The position numbers and the translations under genes were made by a program. The notes under the pieces were generated by a model. That model searched no databases and was not told the DNA's origin. It was given only the letters and a program-made list of their open reading frames with translations. 13,520 nt of DNA from CAIKMD01 sp036490955 (lineage in GTDB: Bacteria; Pseudomonadota; Alphaproteobacteria; ATCC43930; CGMCC-115725), in contig DASXCX010000026.1 in the NCBI GenBank assembly GCA_036490955.1, positions 1 to 13,520 of the forward strand. The letters are read 5' to 3'. Below, in pieces: positions 6,576-13,520 of this stretch. Each line of letters begins with the position of its first letter. Position 1 is the first letter of the stretch.

Positions 6576-8365
6576 ACCAAATCGCCGATCGGGGTGTCGG
6601 CTAGACGGCGCCGCTCCTTCGCAACCAGCGCGTAGTACGCGCCGCGCCGCGCCAAGAGTTCGTCGGGCGGGCCATCCTCGAGGATGCGACCTTCGCGCAT
6701 CACGACGATGCGATCAAAATCGGCGACGGTCGAGAGACGATGCGCGCTCGCAATCACGGTGCGGCCTTGCATCACTCGGTCGAGCGCCTCGCGGATCGCC
6801 GCTTCGGATTCGGCGTCGAGCGCCGAGGTCGCTTCGTCGAGCAGCAGGATTGGCGCGGTCTTTAGAATCGCGCGCGCAATGGCGATGCGCTGACGCTGGC
6901 CGCCGGATAGTTTCACGCCGCGATCGCCGATGATCGTGTCGAAGCCCTGCGGCATCATCTCGATGAATTCGGTGCAGCGCGCCGCGTCCGCCGCAGCAAC
7001 GACAGCGCTGTCGCTGATCTCCGGTCGGCCGTAGCGGATATTCTCGATCACCGAGCGATTGAGCAGCCCGACATCCTGCGGCACGACCGCGATCGCCGCG
7101 CGCAAGCTGTCCTGCATCGTCGTGGCGATGTCCTGGCCATCGATCTGGATCGCTCCGGCTTGCGGATCGTGAAACCGCTGCAGCAGCGCAAACAGAGTCG
7201 ATTTTCCGCCGCCGGATTCCCCGACCAGCGCGACGCGCTGCTCGGGCTCTATGTGCAGATTGAAATGCTCGAAAACTTTGCGGCCGTCGGGATAGGCAAA
7301 GCGGACATTATCGAAGGCAATCGCGCCCCGCTGCCGCCGCAACGGCGGCGCCGACGGCACGTCGCACAGCGTATGCGGCACGAGCAAGGTCGCAATCGCC
7401 TCTTCGAGCCGCGCCATATGCTGAGTCGCGTCGACCAACGCGACGGCGAGATCGCGCGTCGCGTGCAGAATGCCGAAGCCTAAGGTGCTGACGAGCACGA
7501 CATCGCCGGTGGTAATCAGATCGCGCTGCCACAGCAGCACCGCCCAAGCCAAAAGAACCGCCGTGAGCGTTGCCGTCACGATGGCGTGCAGGAGCCGTAA
7601 CTTCTCGAGATAGAAGAGGCTGCGGCGGCGCGCCGTGCTTTCGCGGCCGATGGTTTCGTCGAAGCGGCGATGTTCGAAGGTGAGCCCGCCGAAAGCGCGG
7701 ACCAACGGGAGATTGGAGATGACGTCAACCATCTCGCCATCGGCCGCCGCGGCGCAATCGGCGAAATTGCGATGGAGCGGCGCACCGCGCGCCGCGAGAC
7801 GGAAGAGGACCGCGATCATCGTCACGGCGACCGATATCATCGCCGCGGTCATCTGCAGGCTCACCGTCGCGAGAAAGAAGATTGAACCCAGTGTCGCAAC
7901 ACAGGGCGGCAACACGTTCCAGATAAACATGGTCTCGACGGCATAAACCGCGTTCGACGTCGCGGTGATGCGGCTCGCCAAGGTCCCGGGCATGCGATCG
8001 GCGAAATAGCTCGGCGCATGACCCGTCAAATGGCGGAAGAGATCGCTGCGCAGATCGACGGTGACTGCAACGAAAGTGCAATTCGCAAGCCAGCCGCCGA
8101 GCCGCCAAAAAAGGTTGTCGCCGGCGATCAGCGCGACCAGCAGCGCAAAAGCAGCCCAGATCGCGGCGCCCGTCCTCGGCCCCGACAACGCGTCGACCAA
8201 GGCTTTCAGGCCATATTGCGAGCCGACCGAACAGCCGACGGCGATGAGGACCGCAGCCAAGATCGCGGCGTGCGCGGCACTGCGTCGCCGGATATAGCGC
8301 CCGAGGAACGCGAGCGGCCGATCGGCGTAACGAGTCACTTCGTCGTGCGCTGACTCAAATTTCAT
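6569..8365 (-). CDS. ABC half-exporter, fused transmembrane and ATPase domains (MsbA/lipid-multidrug type)
   Basis: A 598-residue inner-membrane exporter subunit that should act as a homodimer. The membrane domain has six predicted helices near residues 31-60, 66-93, 145-165, 170-192, 258-280 and 286-312. The ATPase domain has an A-loop tyrosine at 358 (FAYPDG), Walker A GESGGGKST at 382-390, Q-loop Q430, signature LSGGQRQR at 486-493, Walker B ILLLDE at 506-511 and H-loop H542. All catalytic motifs are intact. The open frame extends upstream to 8707, but those 114 residues do not look like protein and overlap the divergent glycosyltransferase. The ATG at 8365, with GAAG 6 bases upstream, gives the normal family length. 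The export substrate is unknown. The divergent glycosyltransferase hints at a glycan or glycolipid, which is only an inference. Confidence 0.93.
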   Translation of the reverse strand: MKFESAHDEVTRYADRPLAFLGRYIRRRSAAHAAILAAVLIAVGCSVGSQYGLKALVDALSGPRTGAAIWAAFALLVALIAGDNLFWRLGGWLANCTFVAVTVDLRSDLFRHLTGHAPSYFADRMPGTLASRITATSNAVYAVETMFIWNVLPPCVATLGSIFFLATVSLQMTAAMISVAVTMIAVLFRLAARGAPLHRNFADCAAAADGEMVDVISNLPLVRAFGGLTFEHRRFDETIGRESTARRRSLFYLEKLRLLHAIVTATLTAVLLAWAVLLWQRDLITTGDVVLVSTLGFGILHATRDLAVALVDATQHMARLEEAIATLLVPHTLCDVPSAPPLRRQRGAIAFDNVRFAYPDGRKVFEHFNLHIEPEQRVALVGESGGGKSTLFALLQRFHDPQAGAIQIDGQDIATTMQDSLRAAIAVVPQDVGLLNRSVIENIRYGRPEISDSAVVAAADAARCTEFIEMMPQGFDTIIGDRGVKLSGGQRQRIAIARAILKTAPILLLDEATSALDAESEAAIREALDRVMQGRTVIASAHRLSTVADFDRIVVMREGRILEDGPPDELLARRGAYYALVAKERRRLADTPIGDLVH

Positions 8366-8596
8366 GATCGCTTCAAGAAGTTTCGTGGTGACAGGACAAC
8401 GTATCGACCGCCCGCTTCTTCCGCACCGCTGTCTAGAGAATGCGGCGTCCGCGTCGATGTTCCCGCGCGATCGACGCCAAGCTCTAGCTGCGACAAATTG
8501 CAACGCCGCAACATGGACGCGGATAACGCTCGTGCCGTCGCGCGTTGTTATCGCAACCGCCAGCACATCGCTCGCGGACGAAGGGAGATGTTGTCC
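8366..8596. other. Divergent intergenic region, largest gene-free stretch
   Basis: These 231 bases separate the starts of the ABC exporter (minus) and the glycosyltransferase (plus) and must hold both promoters. I see no convincing -35/-10 pair. The only symmetry seen is a weak TTGC-N6-GCAA around 8498-8511. Open frames cross the region on both strands without coding character. Confidence 0.6.
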
Positions 8597-9649
8597 ATGC
8601 GAATTGCTCAGGTTGCGCCACTGACGGAATCGATCCCGCCGAAACTTTACGGCGGCACGGAGCGCGTGGTGTCGTGGCTCACGGAGGAGCTGATCGCGCT
8701 CGGACATGAGGTGACGTTGTTTGCGAGTGGCGATTCCGTGACGTCAGCTGAGCTGGACGCGATCTGGCCGACCGCGTTGCGCTTCGATCCTTCGATCCGG
8801 GACCCCAACGCCTTGCACATGGCCATGCTCGAGCGTGTGTGTCAGCGCGCCCCGGAATTCGACTTTCTGCATTTCCATCTCGATTACTATCCGTTCTCGC
8901 TTTTTGCGCGCCAGCCGGTACCGTCGGTGACGACCCTGCACGGACGGCTCGACCTCAACGAGCACCAGACTGTGTTTCGCACTTTTCCGTCGGCACCGGT
9001 GATCTCGATCTCGGACGCGCAGCGGAAGCCCGTGCCCTATGCCGGCTGGGTGCGGACGATCCATCACGGCCTGCCGGCGCAACTCCTGCAGCCCAAGCCG
9101 ACGACGCCGGGCTATCTCGCTTTCCTGGGCCGCATCTGCCCCGAGAAGGCGCCCGACATCGCCATCGCGATCGCGCGGCGTTGCGGTCTGCCGCTGAAGC
9201 TCGCGGCGAAGGTTGATAAGGTCGACCTCGAATACTACGAGGCGCAGATCAAGCCGCTGCTCGGTGCGCCTGGCATCGAATATATCGGCGAGATAAGCGA
9301 CGCCGAGAAAGCCGATTTCCTCAGCGGCGCGATCGCATTGCTCGTGCCGATCTCATGGCCCGAGCCGTTCGGCCTCGTCATGATCGAGGCCGCGGCGTGC
9401 GGCACGCCGGTGATCGCTTTTAACGCGGGATCGGTGAGCGAGATCGTCGAGGACGGCGTCACCGGCTTCATCGTCTCGGACGAGAATTCGGCGATCGCGG
9501 CGCTCGAAAAAATCCCGACGCTTGACCGCCGCCACATCCGTCAGCGCTTCGAAGAGCGCTTCACCGCGCGCCGCATGGCCCAAGATTACCTGGCCGCTTA
9601 TGCCGCGCTGATGGAGAGCGAGACGCCGAAGCTGCGCGTCGTCAGCTAG
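8597..9649 (+). CDS. Glycosyltransferase family 4 (GT-B fold)
   Basis: A 350-residue cytoplasmic glycosyltransferase that should transfer a sugar from a nucleotide donor to an acceptor. The N-terminal Rossmann half opens with RIAQVAPLTESIPPKLYGGTE and the glycine-rich acceptor-side loop GGTERVV at 19-25. The donor half begins near residue 172 with YLAFLGRICPEKAPD, where R179 and K184 are the usual phosphate-contacting residues. The retaining GT4 E-x7-E motif is E256 to E264 (EPFGLVMIE), followed by ACGTPVIAF. The frame is open from 8498. I chose the ATG at 8597 because AAGGGAG (8581-8587) is 9 bases away and the conserved fold starts there. An ATG at 8588 would abut the ribosome site. The sugar and acceptor cannot be told. 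It is divergent from an ABC exporter. Confidence 0.92.
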   Translation: MRIAQVAPLTESIPPKLYGGTERVVSWLTEELIALGHEVTLFASGDSVTSAELDAIWPTALRFDPSIRDPNALHMAMLERVCQRAPEFDFLHFHLDYYPFSLFARQPVPSVTTLHGRLDLNEHQTVFRTFPSAPVISISDAQRKPVPYAGWVRTIHHGLPAQLLQPKPTTPGYLAFLGRICPEKAPDIAIAIARRCGLPLKLAAKVDKVDLEYYEAQIKPLLGAPGIEYIGEISDAEKADFLSGAIALLVPISWPEPFGLVMIEAAACGTPVIAFNAGSVSEIVEDGVTGFIVSDENSAIAALEKIPTLDRRHIRQRFEERFTARRMAQDYLAAYAALMESETPKLRVVS

Positions 9650-9698
9650 CGGCCGCGACGCGCGAATAGCTTTTTAGCGCGCGCTCGAAAGCCGGCGC

Positions 9699-10142
9699 TT
9701 AGCGTTTCGGGAAGGGCTCCTGGAATTCCCAGGTATGGCCCTCCGGGTCGACGACGAAGAGCTGCGCGCTGCCGGCGCCGAGAAGGTTCTTCGCCTCGCC
9801 GTACTCGATACCGAGCCCTTCCATGCGTTTGCGGAAGGCCTCGATATCGGCGACGAGCCAGGCCGTATGGCGGCCGGTCGCGGAATATTTCACACCCGGA
9901 CCGGGCTTGTAATCTTTTTCGGTGGCGATGAGGTGGAATTGCGCCTTGTCGTCGGCATCGCCGAGCCATGCGCCGCGGCCGATGTCGTCGAGCGCCTTCG
10001 GCCGCTTCAGCAGCTTCAGCCCGAGCACCTTCGTATAGAATTCGATGCAGGCATCGAGATTTTGATGGCTGACCGGGATGCCTTCATGCATCGAGCCGAG
10101 CCAGGTCAGTGACGGGACTTGTGTTTGCGCGGACGCATCCAT
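9699..10142 (-). CDS. VOC-family (glyoxalase/bleomycin-resistance fold) protein
   Basis: A 147-residue cytoplasmic protein built from two beta-alpha-beta-beta-beta halves. The first half starts at GIPVSHQNLDACIEFYTKVLGLKLL (about 21-45), and the second at HTAWLVADIEAFRKRMEGLG (92-111). It ends in the typical FVVDPEGHTWEFQEP (129-143). Possible metal ligands are H26 or H70 in the first half, and H92 and E139 in the second. Members of the superfamily include glyoxalases, extradiol dioxygenases and antibiotic-binding proteins, so the activity is open. The frame extends upstream to 10328, but the ATG at 10142 has GAGGAG 7 bases before it and starts just ahead of the fold. It is convergent with the glycosyltransferase (49-base gap) and divergent from a small exported protein. 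Confidence 0.9.
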   Translation of the reverse strand: MDASAQTQVPSLTWLGSMHEGIPVSHQNLDACIEFYTKVLGLKLLKRPKALDDIGRGAWLGDADDKAQFHLIATEKDYKPGPGVKYSATGRHTAWLVADIEAFRKRMEGLGIEYGEAKNLLGAGSAQLFVVDPEGHTWEFQEPFPKR

Positions 10143-10254
10143 AACCGAGCTCCTCAAAAGCTGCTTCCACCCCGGTGCGAACGGTACAAGAAAGCTCCCG
10201 CAAGGGTCAAATTCCCCGCCCGGGACCAGTAGAGTATCATCCCGAGGGCTGCTG

Positions 10255-10755
10255 ATGGAGCCGCACCTTATGAAGCAACCGACCGTGTTTCTGCGCCGGC
10301 TCATTCTGGCGATCGCCTGTATCACCATCTTCGCCGCGTCTGCTCTTGCCGATGAGGCAACGCCACAGGCTTTCCTGACGGCGCTCTACCAGCATTACGA
10401 GGCGAAAGGCTTTCCCGGCATCGACTACGCGGATAAGCGAGTCCTACAACGCTATTTCGAGCCATCGCTGGTCGAGCTGATCACCGCCGATCAGGCCGCC
10501 GCCAAGAAACGCGACGAGGTTCCGGCGCTCGATGGCGATCCCTTCGTCGACGCCCAGGAATGGGAGATCACCCGGCTCGCGATAACGACCCAAACCGACG
10601 GCGCCGACAAGGCGACCGGTAGCGTGGCCTTCCGCAATTTCAAGAAGCCGAAAAAGTTTGTCGTGCGACTTGTGCGGCTGAAGGCGGGTTGGCGGATAGC
10701 CGATATCGTCTGGCCCGAAGGCTCGCTGCGCGGCCTCTATACCGACAACCATTAG
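10255..10755 (+). CDS. Small exported protein, DUF3828-like
   Basis: A 166-residue protein with an N-terminal signal peptide: hydrophobic segment about residues 14-30, with an ASALA-DE cleavage site. It is likely periplasmic. The mature part of about 130 residues begins with TPQAFLTALYQHYEAKGFPG. It has a central EVPALDGDPFVDAQEWEIT block and a C-terminal beta-rich stretch (RLKAGWRIADIVWPEG) typical of small NTF2-like or DUF3828 proteins. I assign DUF3828 from this general pattern only. No catalytic residues can be recognised. The ATG at 10255 has GAGGG 6 bases upstream. A second ATG at 10270 (GGAG 9 bases upstream) would give a more usual signal peptide; TATCAT at 10235-10240 is a fair -10 that would suit the later start better. 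It appears to stand alone, divergent from the VOC gene. Confidence 0.78.
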   Translation: MEPHLMKQPTVFLRRLILAIACITIFAASALADEATPQAFLTALYQHYEAKGFPGIDYADKRVLQRYFEPSLVELITADQAAAKKRDEVPALDGDPFVDAQEWEITRLAITTQTDGADKATGSVAFRNFKKPKKFVVRLVRLKAGWRIADIVWPEGSLRGLYTDNH

Positions 10756-10889
10756 CAGCATGCTCAGCCCCGAGATCGCTTAGCGATAGCGGCGGCGTCG
10801 GTCTTGCGATATCGTCGGCCACAAGCGCGGCGCCGCGGGGGAACAGCGGCGACCGATACGAAACGCGGCCTGCAAGGGGGAACGATCTC

Positions 10890-12290
10890 ATGGCAACGAC
10901 GGCGACACTCGGCACCAGCGACATGCGCCAGATCGCGGCGCGCCTCGAGCGGCTGCCTTATTCGTCCTGGCACCGCAACATGCGCATCATCATCTGCAGC
11001 GCATGGTTCTTCGACGCTTTCGATTCGATCACCATCGCATATGTGCTGCCGTCGTTGATCGCCTTCTGGCGCCTCAACCCGCCGCAAATCCCGGCGATGA
11101 TCGGATCGCTGATCGCGGTCGGTTTCGCTGGCCAGCTCATCGGCGCGATCGCTTTCGGCTGGATCGCCGAACGCTGGGGCCGCCTCAATTCGATGATCGT
11201 CACGTTGTTGATCTTCACCTTGGGCGGTCTCGCTTGCGCTTTCGTCACCACTTACGACGAGATGTGGTGGCTGCGCTTCATTCAGGGCCTCGGGCTCGGC
11301 GGCGAAGTGCCGCTGATGGCCGCCTATGTGAATGAATTCGCCAAAGCCGAAGGCCGCGGTCGCTTCTCGCTCTCGGCGCAAGTGCTGTTCTCGATCGGTC
11401 TGCCGGTCTGCGCCCTGATCGGCGTCTACGTCGTCCCGAATTTTGGCTGGCAGTGGATGTTCATCATCGGCGCGATACCGGCGCTGATCGCGATTCCCCT
11501 GCGCACCATGCTGTCGGAATCGCCGCGTTGGCTCGCCAGCCGCGGACGTTTTGACGAGGCGAATGCGGCGCTGGCGAAGCTAGAAGGCATCGCGGTCAAG
11601 GAAGGCAAGGCGCTGCCGCCGCTGCCGCGCGATCTTCCAGTCGTCGACGAAACGAAGCCGCGTCTCGCCGATTTGTTTAAAGGCATCTATTTGAAGCGCA
11701 CGATCACCGTATGGTTCATGTGGATCTGTGCCTATATCGTGACCTACGGCCTCACCGCATGGGCGCCGTCGCTCTTCAACATCGTCTACCATCTGCCGGT
11801 ACAGACGTCGCTCGCCTATGGCCTCGTCCTCAGCGGTATCGGTCTCGGCGGCGCGCTGCTCGCGTTGTATCTGATCGAGGCGATCGGCCGCAAAGCCATG
11901 TTCGCGATCGGCTTCGGTTTATGCGCCCTGCCGCTCCTTTGCTTCGTCTTCCTCGGCGAGCTAACGGCCCTCCAAACCTTGTTGACGGTGTCTGGGGCGT
12001 TTTTTTTCGTCAGCTTCCTTGCCCTCGGCCTTGCCACCTATACCGCCGAAATCTATCCGACCCAGCTCCGCGCCTTGGGCGGCGGCGTCGCCAGCGCATG
12101 GCAGCGCGCTGCCTCGATGGCCGGGCCGATCATGGTCGGATGGGTATTGCCGCATTGGGGGCTCAACTACGTCTTCGTGGTTTTCGGCGCCTTCTCGCTC
12201 CTTGGCTGCCTTATCACCGCACTCTACGCGATCGAGCCTCGCGGCCAGGTGCTGGAGCGCTTGTCGCCGCCGTTGAGCGACGCTTCGTGA
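10890..12290 (+). CDS. MFS transporter, putative metabolite:H+ symporter
   Basis: A 466-residue inner-membrane secondary transporter with about twelve membrane helices and a central cytoplasmic loop near residues 210-275. Family marks are DAFDSITIAYVLPSL in helix 1 (acidic residue D42 or D45), GWIAERWGRLNS at 90-101 (loop 2-3 motif), RFIQGLGLGGEVPL at 129-142, SESPRWLASRGRFDEA near 209-224 after helix 6, and YTAEIYPTQLRALGGG in the C-terminal half. This pattern is shared by sugar, aromatic-acid and niacin-type symporters, so a carboxylate or aromatic substrate is plausible but not shown. The start at 10890 has AAGGGGGAAC upstream. The frame runs back to 10689, but that part overlaps the previous gene and lacks coding sense. 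The stop overlaps the GTG start of the next gene. A run of eight T (12000-12007) encodes part of AFFFVSF; the frame is intact. Confidence 0.9.
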   Translation: MATTATLGTSDMRQIAARLERLPYSSWHRNMRIIICSAWFFDAFDSITIAYVLPSLIAFWRLNPPQIPAMIGSLIAVGFAGQLIGAIAFGWIAERWGRLNSMIVTLLIFTLGGLACAFVTTYDEMWWLRFIQGLGLGGEVPLMAAYVNEFAKAEGRGRFSLSAQVLFSIGLPVCALIGVYVVPNFGWQWMFIIGAIPALIAIPLRTMLSESPRWLASRGRFDEANAALAKLEGIAVKEGKALPPLPRDLPVVDETKPRLADLFKGIYLKRTITVWFMWICAYIVTYGLTAWAPSLFNIVYHLPVQTSLAYGLVLSGIGLGGALLALYLIEAIGRKAMFAIGFGLCALPLLCFVFLGELTALQTLLTVSGAFFFVSFLALGLATYTAEIYPTQLRALGGGVASAWQRAASMAGPIMVGWVLPHWGLNYVFVVFGAFSLLGCLITALYAIEPRGQVLERLSPPLSDAS

Positions 12291-13300
12291 TCCGCGCATT
12301 TGTGCTCACACTGGCGCTGGCGGCGACCATCGCCGGTGCCGCGGCCGCCGATCCGCTGAAAATCCGTCAGGGCTACGGCAGCGCGCCCGGCTCGATGGCA
12401 CCGATCATCTTCGAGCAGACGAATCTGTTGAGACATTACGGCCAGTCCTACACCGTCGAGTTCACGCGCTTCGCCAGCGCCGCGCCGCAGATGACGGCCT
12501 TCGCCGGCGGCGAGCTCGACCTGGCAAACTTCGCCTATGCCAATCTGGGCATGGCCGTGATCAACGCAAAGATCGACGATGCACGCATCGTTTCCGACGG
12601 CTTCCAGGACGGCGTGCCGGGCTACTATTCGGTACAGTTCTTCGCCACCAATGACAGCCCGGTCAAAGGCGTGGACGATCTGAGAGGCCGCGTGATCGCA
12701 ACCAACGCGATCGGCGGCGCGGCGGATATCGCGGTGCGCGGCTTCATGCGAACGCGCCACCTTGAAGAAAAGACCGATTACCGGCTGATCGAAGGCGGCT
12801 TCGCGACCTTGGTGCCGATGATGTTCGACCACAAGGCCGATGTCATCGCATTGGTGCCGCCCTTCAACTACGACCCACGCCTCAAAGACGGCGCGCGCGT
12901 CGTCTTCACGCAAAGCGACCTGATCGGTCAGTCGCAGATGAATTTCGTCGTCGCCCATGCCGCGTTCCTCCAGAAAAACCGGGCGGCGCTGACGGATTAT
13001 TATGAAGACTACCTCCACGGGCTCGACTGGTTCCTCGATCCGAAGAACCGCGCCCAGGCGATCGACATCGTCGCGAAATTCACGAAAGTGCCGGCCGAGC
13101 AATACGCCGGCTGGCTCTTCGACAAGGGCGACTATTACCACAATCCTGATGCGCTGATTGACGTCGGGGTGCTCAAGGCGAACCTCGAGCTCTGCTACGA
13201 ACTCGGAATCCTTTCAAAGCCGATCGATCCGGCCAACTATCTCGACGAAAGCATCGTTCAGGACGCGCGCAAACACCTTACGGCTGAAGGGCAACATTGA
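12287..13300 (+). CDS. ABC transporter substrate-binding protein, NMT1/TauA/SsuA-like
   Basis: A 337-residue periplasmic binding protein of the nitrate/sulfonate/taurine/thiamine-precursor class. The start is GTG overlapping the MFS stop as GTGA. The signal peptide begins exactly there (IRAFVLTLALAATIAG, cleavage near AAA-ADP), and no ATG start fits. The mature protein opens with LKIRQGYGSAPGSMAP. It continues with FAGGELDLANFAYANLG (the usual GE-D-GN segment), then SPVKGVDDLRGRVIATNAIGG, the family's phosphate/amide-binding helix region, and a helical C-terminal part through DPANYLDESIVQDARK. No strong ribosome site is present, so translation is probably coupled to the MFS gene. It is followed after one base by another binding protein of the same class. 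Ligand unknown. Confidence 0.92.
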   Translation: MIRAFVLTLALAATIAGAAAADPLKIRQGYGSAPGSMAPIIFEQTNLLRHYGQSYTVEFTRFASAAPQMTAFAGGELDLANFAYANLGMAVINAKIDDARIVSDGFQDGVPGYYSVQFFATNDSPVKGVDDLRGRVIATNAIGGAADIAVRGFMRTRHLEEKTDYRLIEGGFATLVPMMFDHKADVIALVPPFNYDPRLKDGARVVFTQSDLIGQSQMNFVVAHAAFLQKNRAALTDYYEDYLHGLDWFLDPKNRAQAIDIVAKFTKVPAEQYAGWLFDKGDYYHNPDALIDVGVLKANLELCYELGILSKPIDPANYLDESIVQDARKHLTAEGQH

Positions 13301-13301
13301 C

Positions 13302-13520
13302 ATGAGAATTTTGACGACGATCGCGGGCTGGCTGGCGCTGGCTCTTCTTGCCACCGCGCTTCCGGCCGCGGCGCAGACCAAGCTCAAGATGACTTATACC
13401 GCGGTCACCGGCTTCACCGCGGGTTATGTCGCCGAGCAGCAGGGCTTCTTCCAAAAGCATGGGGTCGATGTCGATTTCGTCCAGACCAATATCTCGGGCA
13501 ATATCCCAGCCGTCATCGAA
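13302..13520 (+). CDS. ABC transporter substrate-binding protein, NMT1-like (partial, C-terminus beyond right edge)
   Basis: The first 73 residues of a second binding protein. The signal peptide is MRILTTIAGWLALALLATAL with cleavage near AAA-QTK, followed by LKMTYTAVTGFTAGYVAEQQGFF and KHGVDVDFVQT. The AEQQGFFQKHGVDV block is the classic opening of NMT1/THI5-like and NitT/TauT binding proteins. GAAGGG lies about 10 bases before the ATG, and the gene starts one base after the previous stop, so it belongs to the same operon. It is clearly different from its upstream neighbour in this segment. The frame is open to the window edge. Confidence 0.9.
   Translation, partial: MRILTTIAGWLALALLATALPAAAQTKLKMTYTAVTGFTAGYVAEQQGFFQKHGVDVDFVQTNISGNIPAVIE

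Noticed and set aside
8498..8596. A 33-residue extension of the glycosyltransferase frame
   Set aside because: The strong ribosome site AAGGGAG is placed for the ATG at 8597, and the conserved fold begins there. The upstream residues are Arg-rich and unlike the family.
8366..8707. A 114-residue N-terminal extension of the ABC exporter frame
   Set aside because: It overlaps the divergent glycosyltransferase start region, reads as low-sense sequence, and the ATG at 8365 gives the normal exporter length with membrane helix 1 in place.
9645..9675. Possible terminator after the glycosyltransferase (GCTA...TAGC followed by five T)
   Set aside because: The outer stem is only four pairs, the inner pairing is interrupted, and the 5' arm includes the stop codon. 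This is too weak to call.
10756..10889. Gap between the small exported protein and the MFS gene
   Set aside because: It contains only a short ATCGC-TTA-GCGAT hairpin without a T-run and no convincing promoter hexamers. I saw nothing to annotate.
11711..12286. Plus-strand open frame inside the MFS gene, leading into the NMT1-like binding protein
   Set aside because: It is a shifted-frame shadow of the MFS gene. The real protein starts at the GTG at 12287, where a signal peptide begins.

Overview
The window looks like chromosomal DNA from a GC-rich alphaproteobacterium, possibly Hyphomicrobiales or Rhodospirillales. This rests on strongly GC-biased codon use, AAGGAG-type ribosome sites and the mix of gene families: FbpA-like and NMT1-like binding proteins, a phthalate-type Rieske oxygenase, and a heme-dependent N-demethylase-like protein. 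No rRNA, tRNA, CRISPR array, transposase or phage gene is visible, and genes fill almost all of the sequence. The largest gene-free stretch is 8366-8596 (231 bases), and no gap reaches 300 bases.

Region 1 (1-5167) is a divergent uptake and catabolism locus. Leftward runs an alpha/beta hydrolase, then a Rieske non-heme iron oxygenase, then an FbpB-like ABC permease that continues off the left edge. Rightward run two tandem, closely related FbpA-like periplasmic binding proteins joined by an ATGA overlap. The divergent promoter region between the two arms holds a perfect 22-base palindrome. It contains a -35-like TTGTCA on each strand, so one regulator could control both arms. The simplest reading is that the binding proteins and permease import an organic compound, and the oxygenase and hydrolase begin its breakdown. 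The substrate cannot be read from the sequence.

Region 2 (5174-6575) holds a YkgJ-type cysteine-cluster protein on the minus strand. Divergent from it is a DUF3445 protein related to the alpha subunit of heme-dependent oxidative N-demethylase, with no partner subunit nearby.

Region 3 (6569-9649) holds a full-length ABC half-exporter (fused membrane and ATPase domains) on the minus strand and a divergent GT4 glycosyltransferase on the plus strand.

Region 4 (9699-10755) holds a VOC/glyoxalase-fold protein on the minus strand and a divergent small exported protein.

Region 5 (10890 to the right edge) is a rightward operon: an MFS transporter, an NMT1/TauA-like binding protein that starts with GTG overlapping the MFS stop codon, and a second NMT1-like binding protein cut by the window edge. 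This looks like a second small-molecule transport locus. Its ABC permease and ATPase probably lie beyond the right end.
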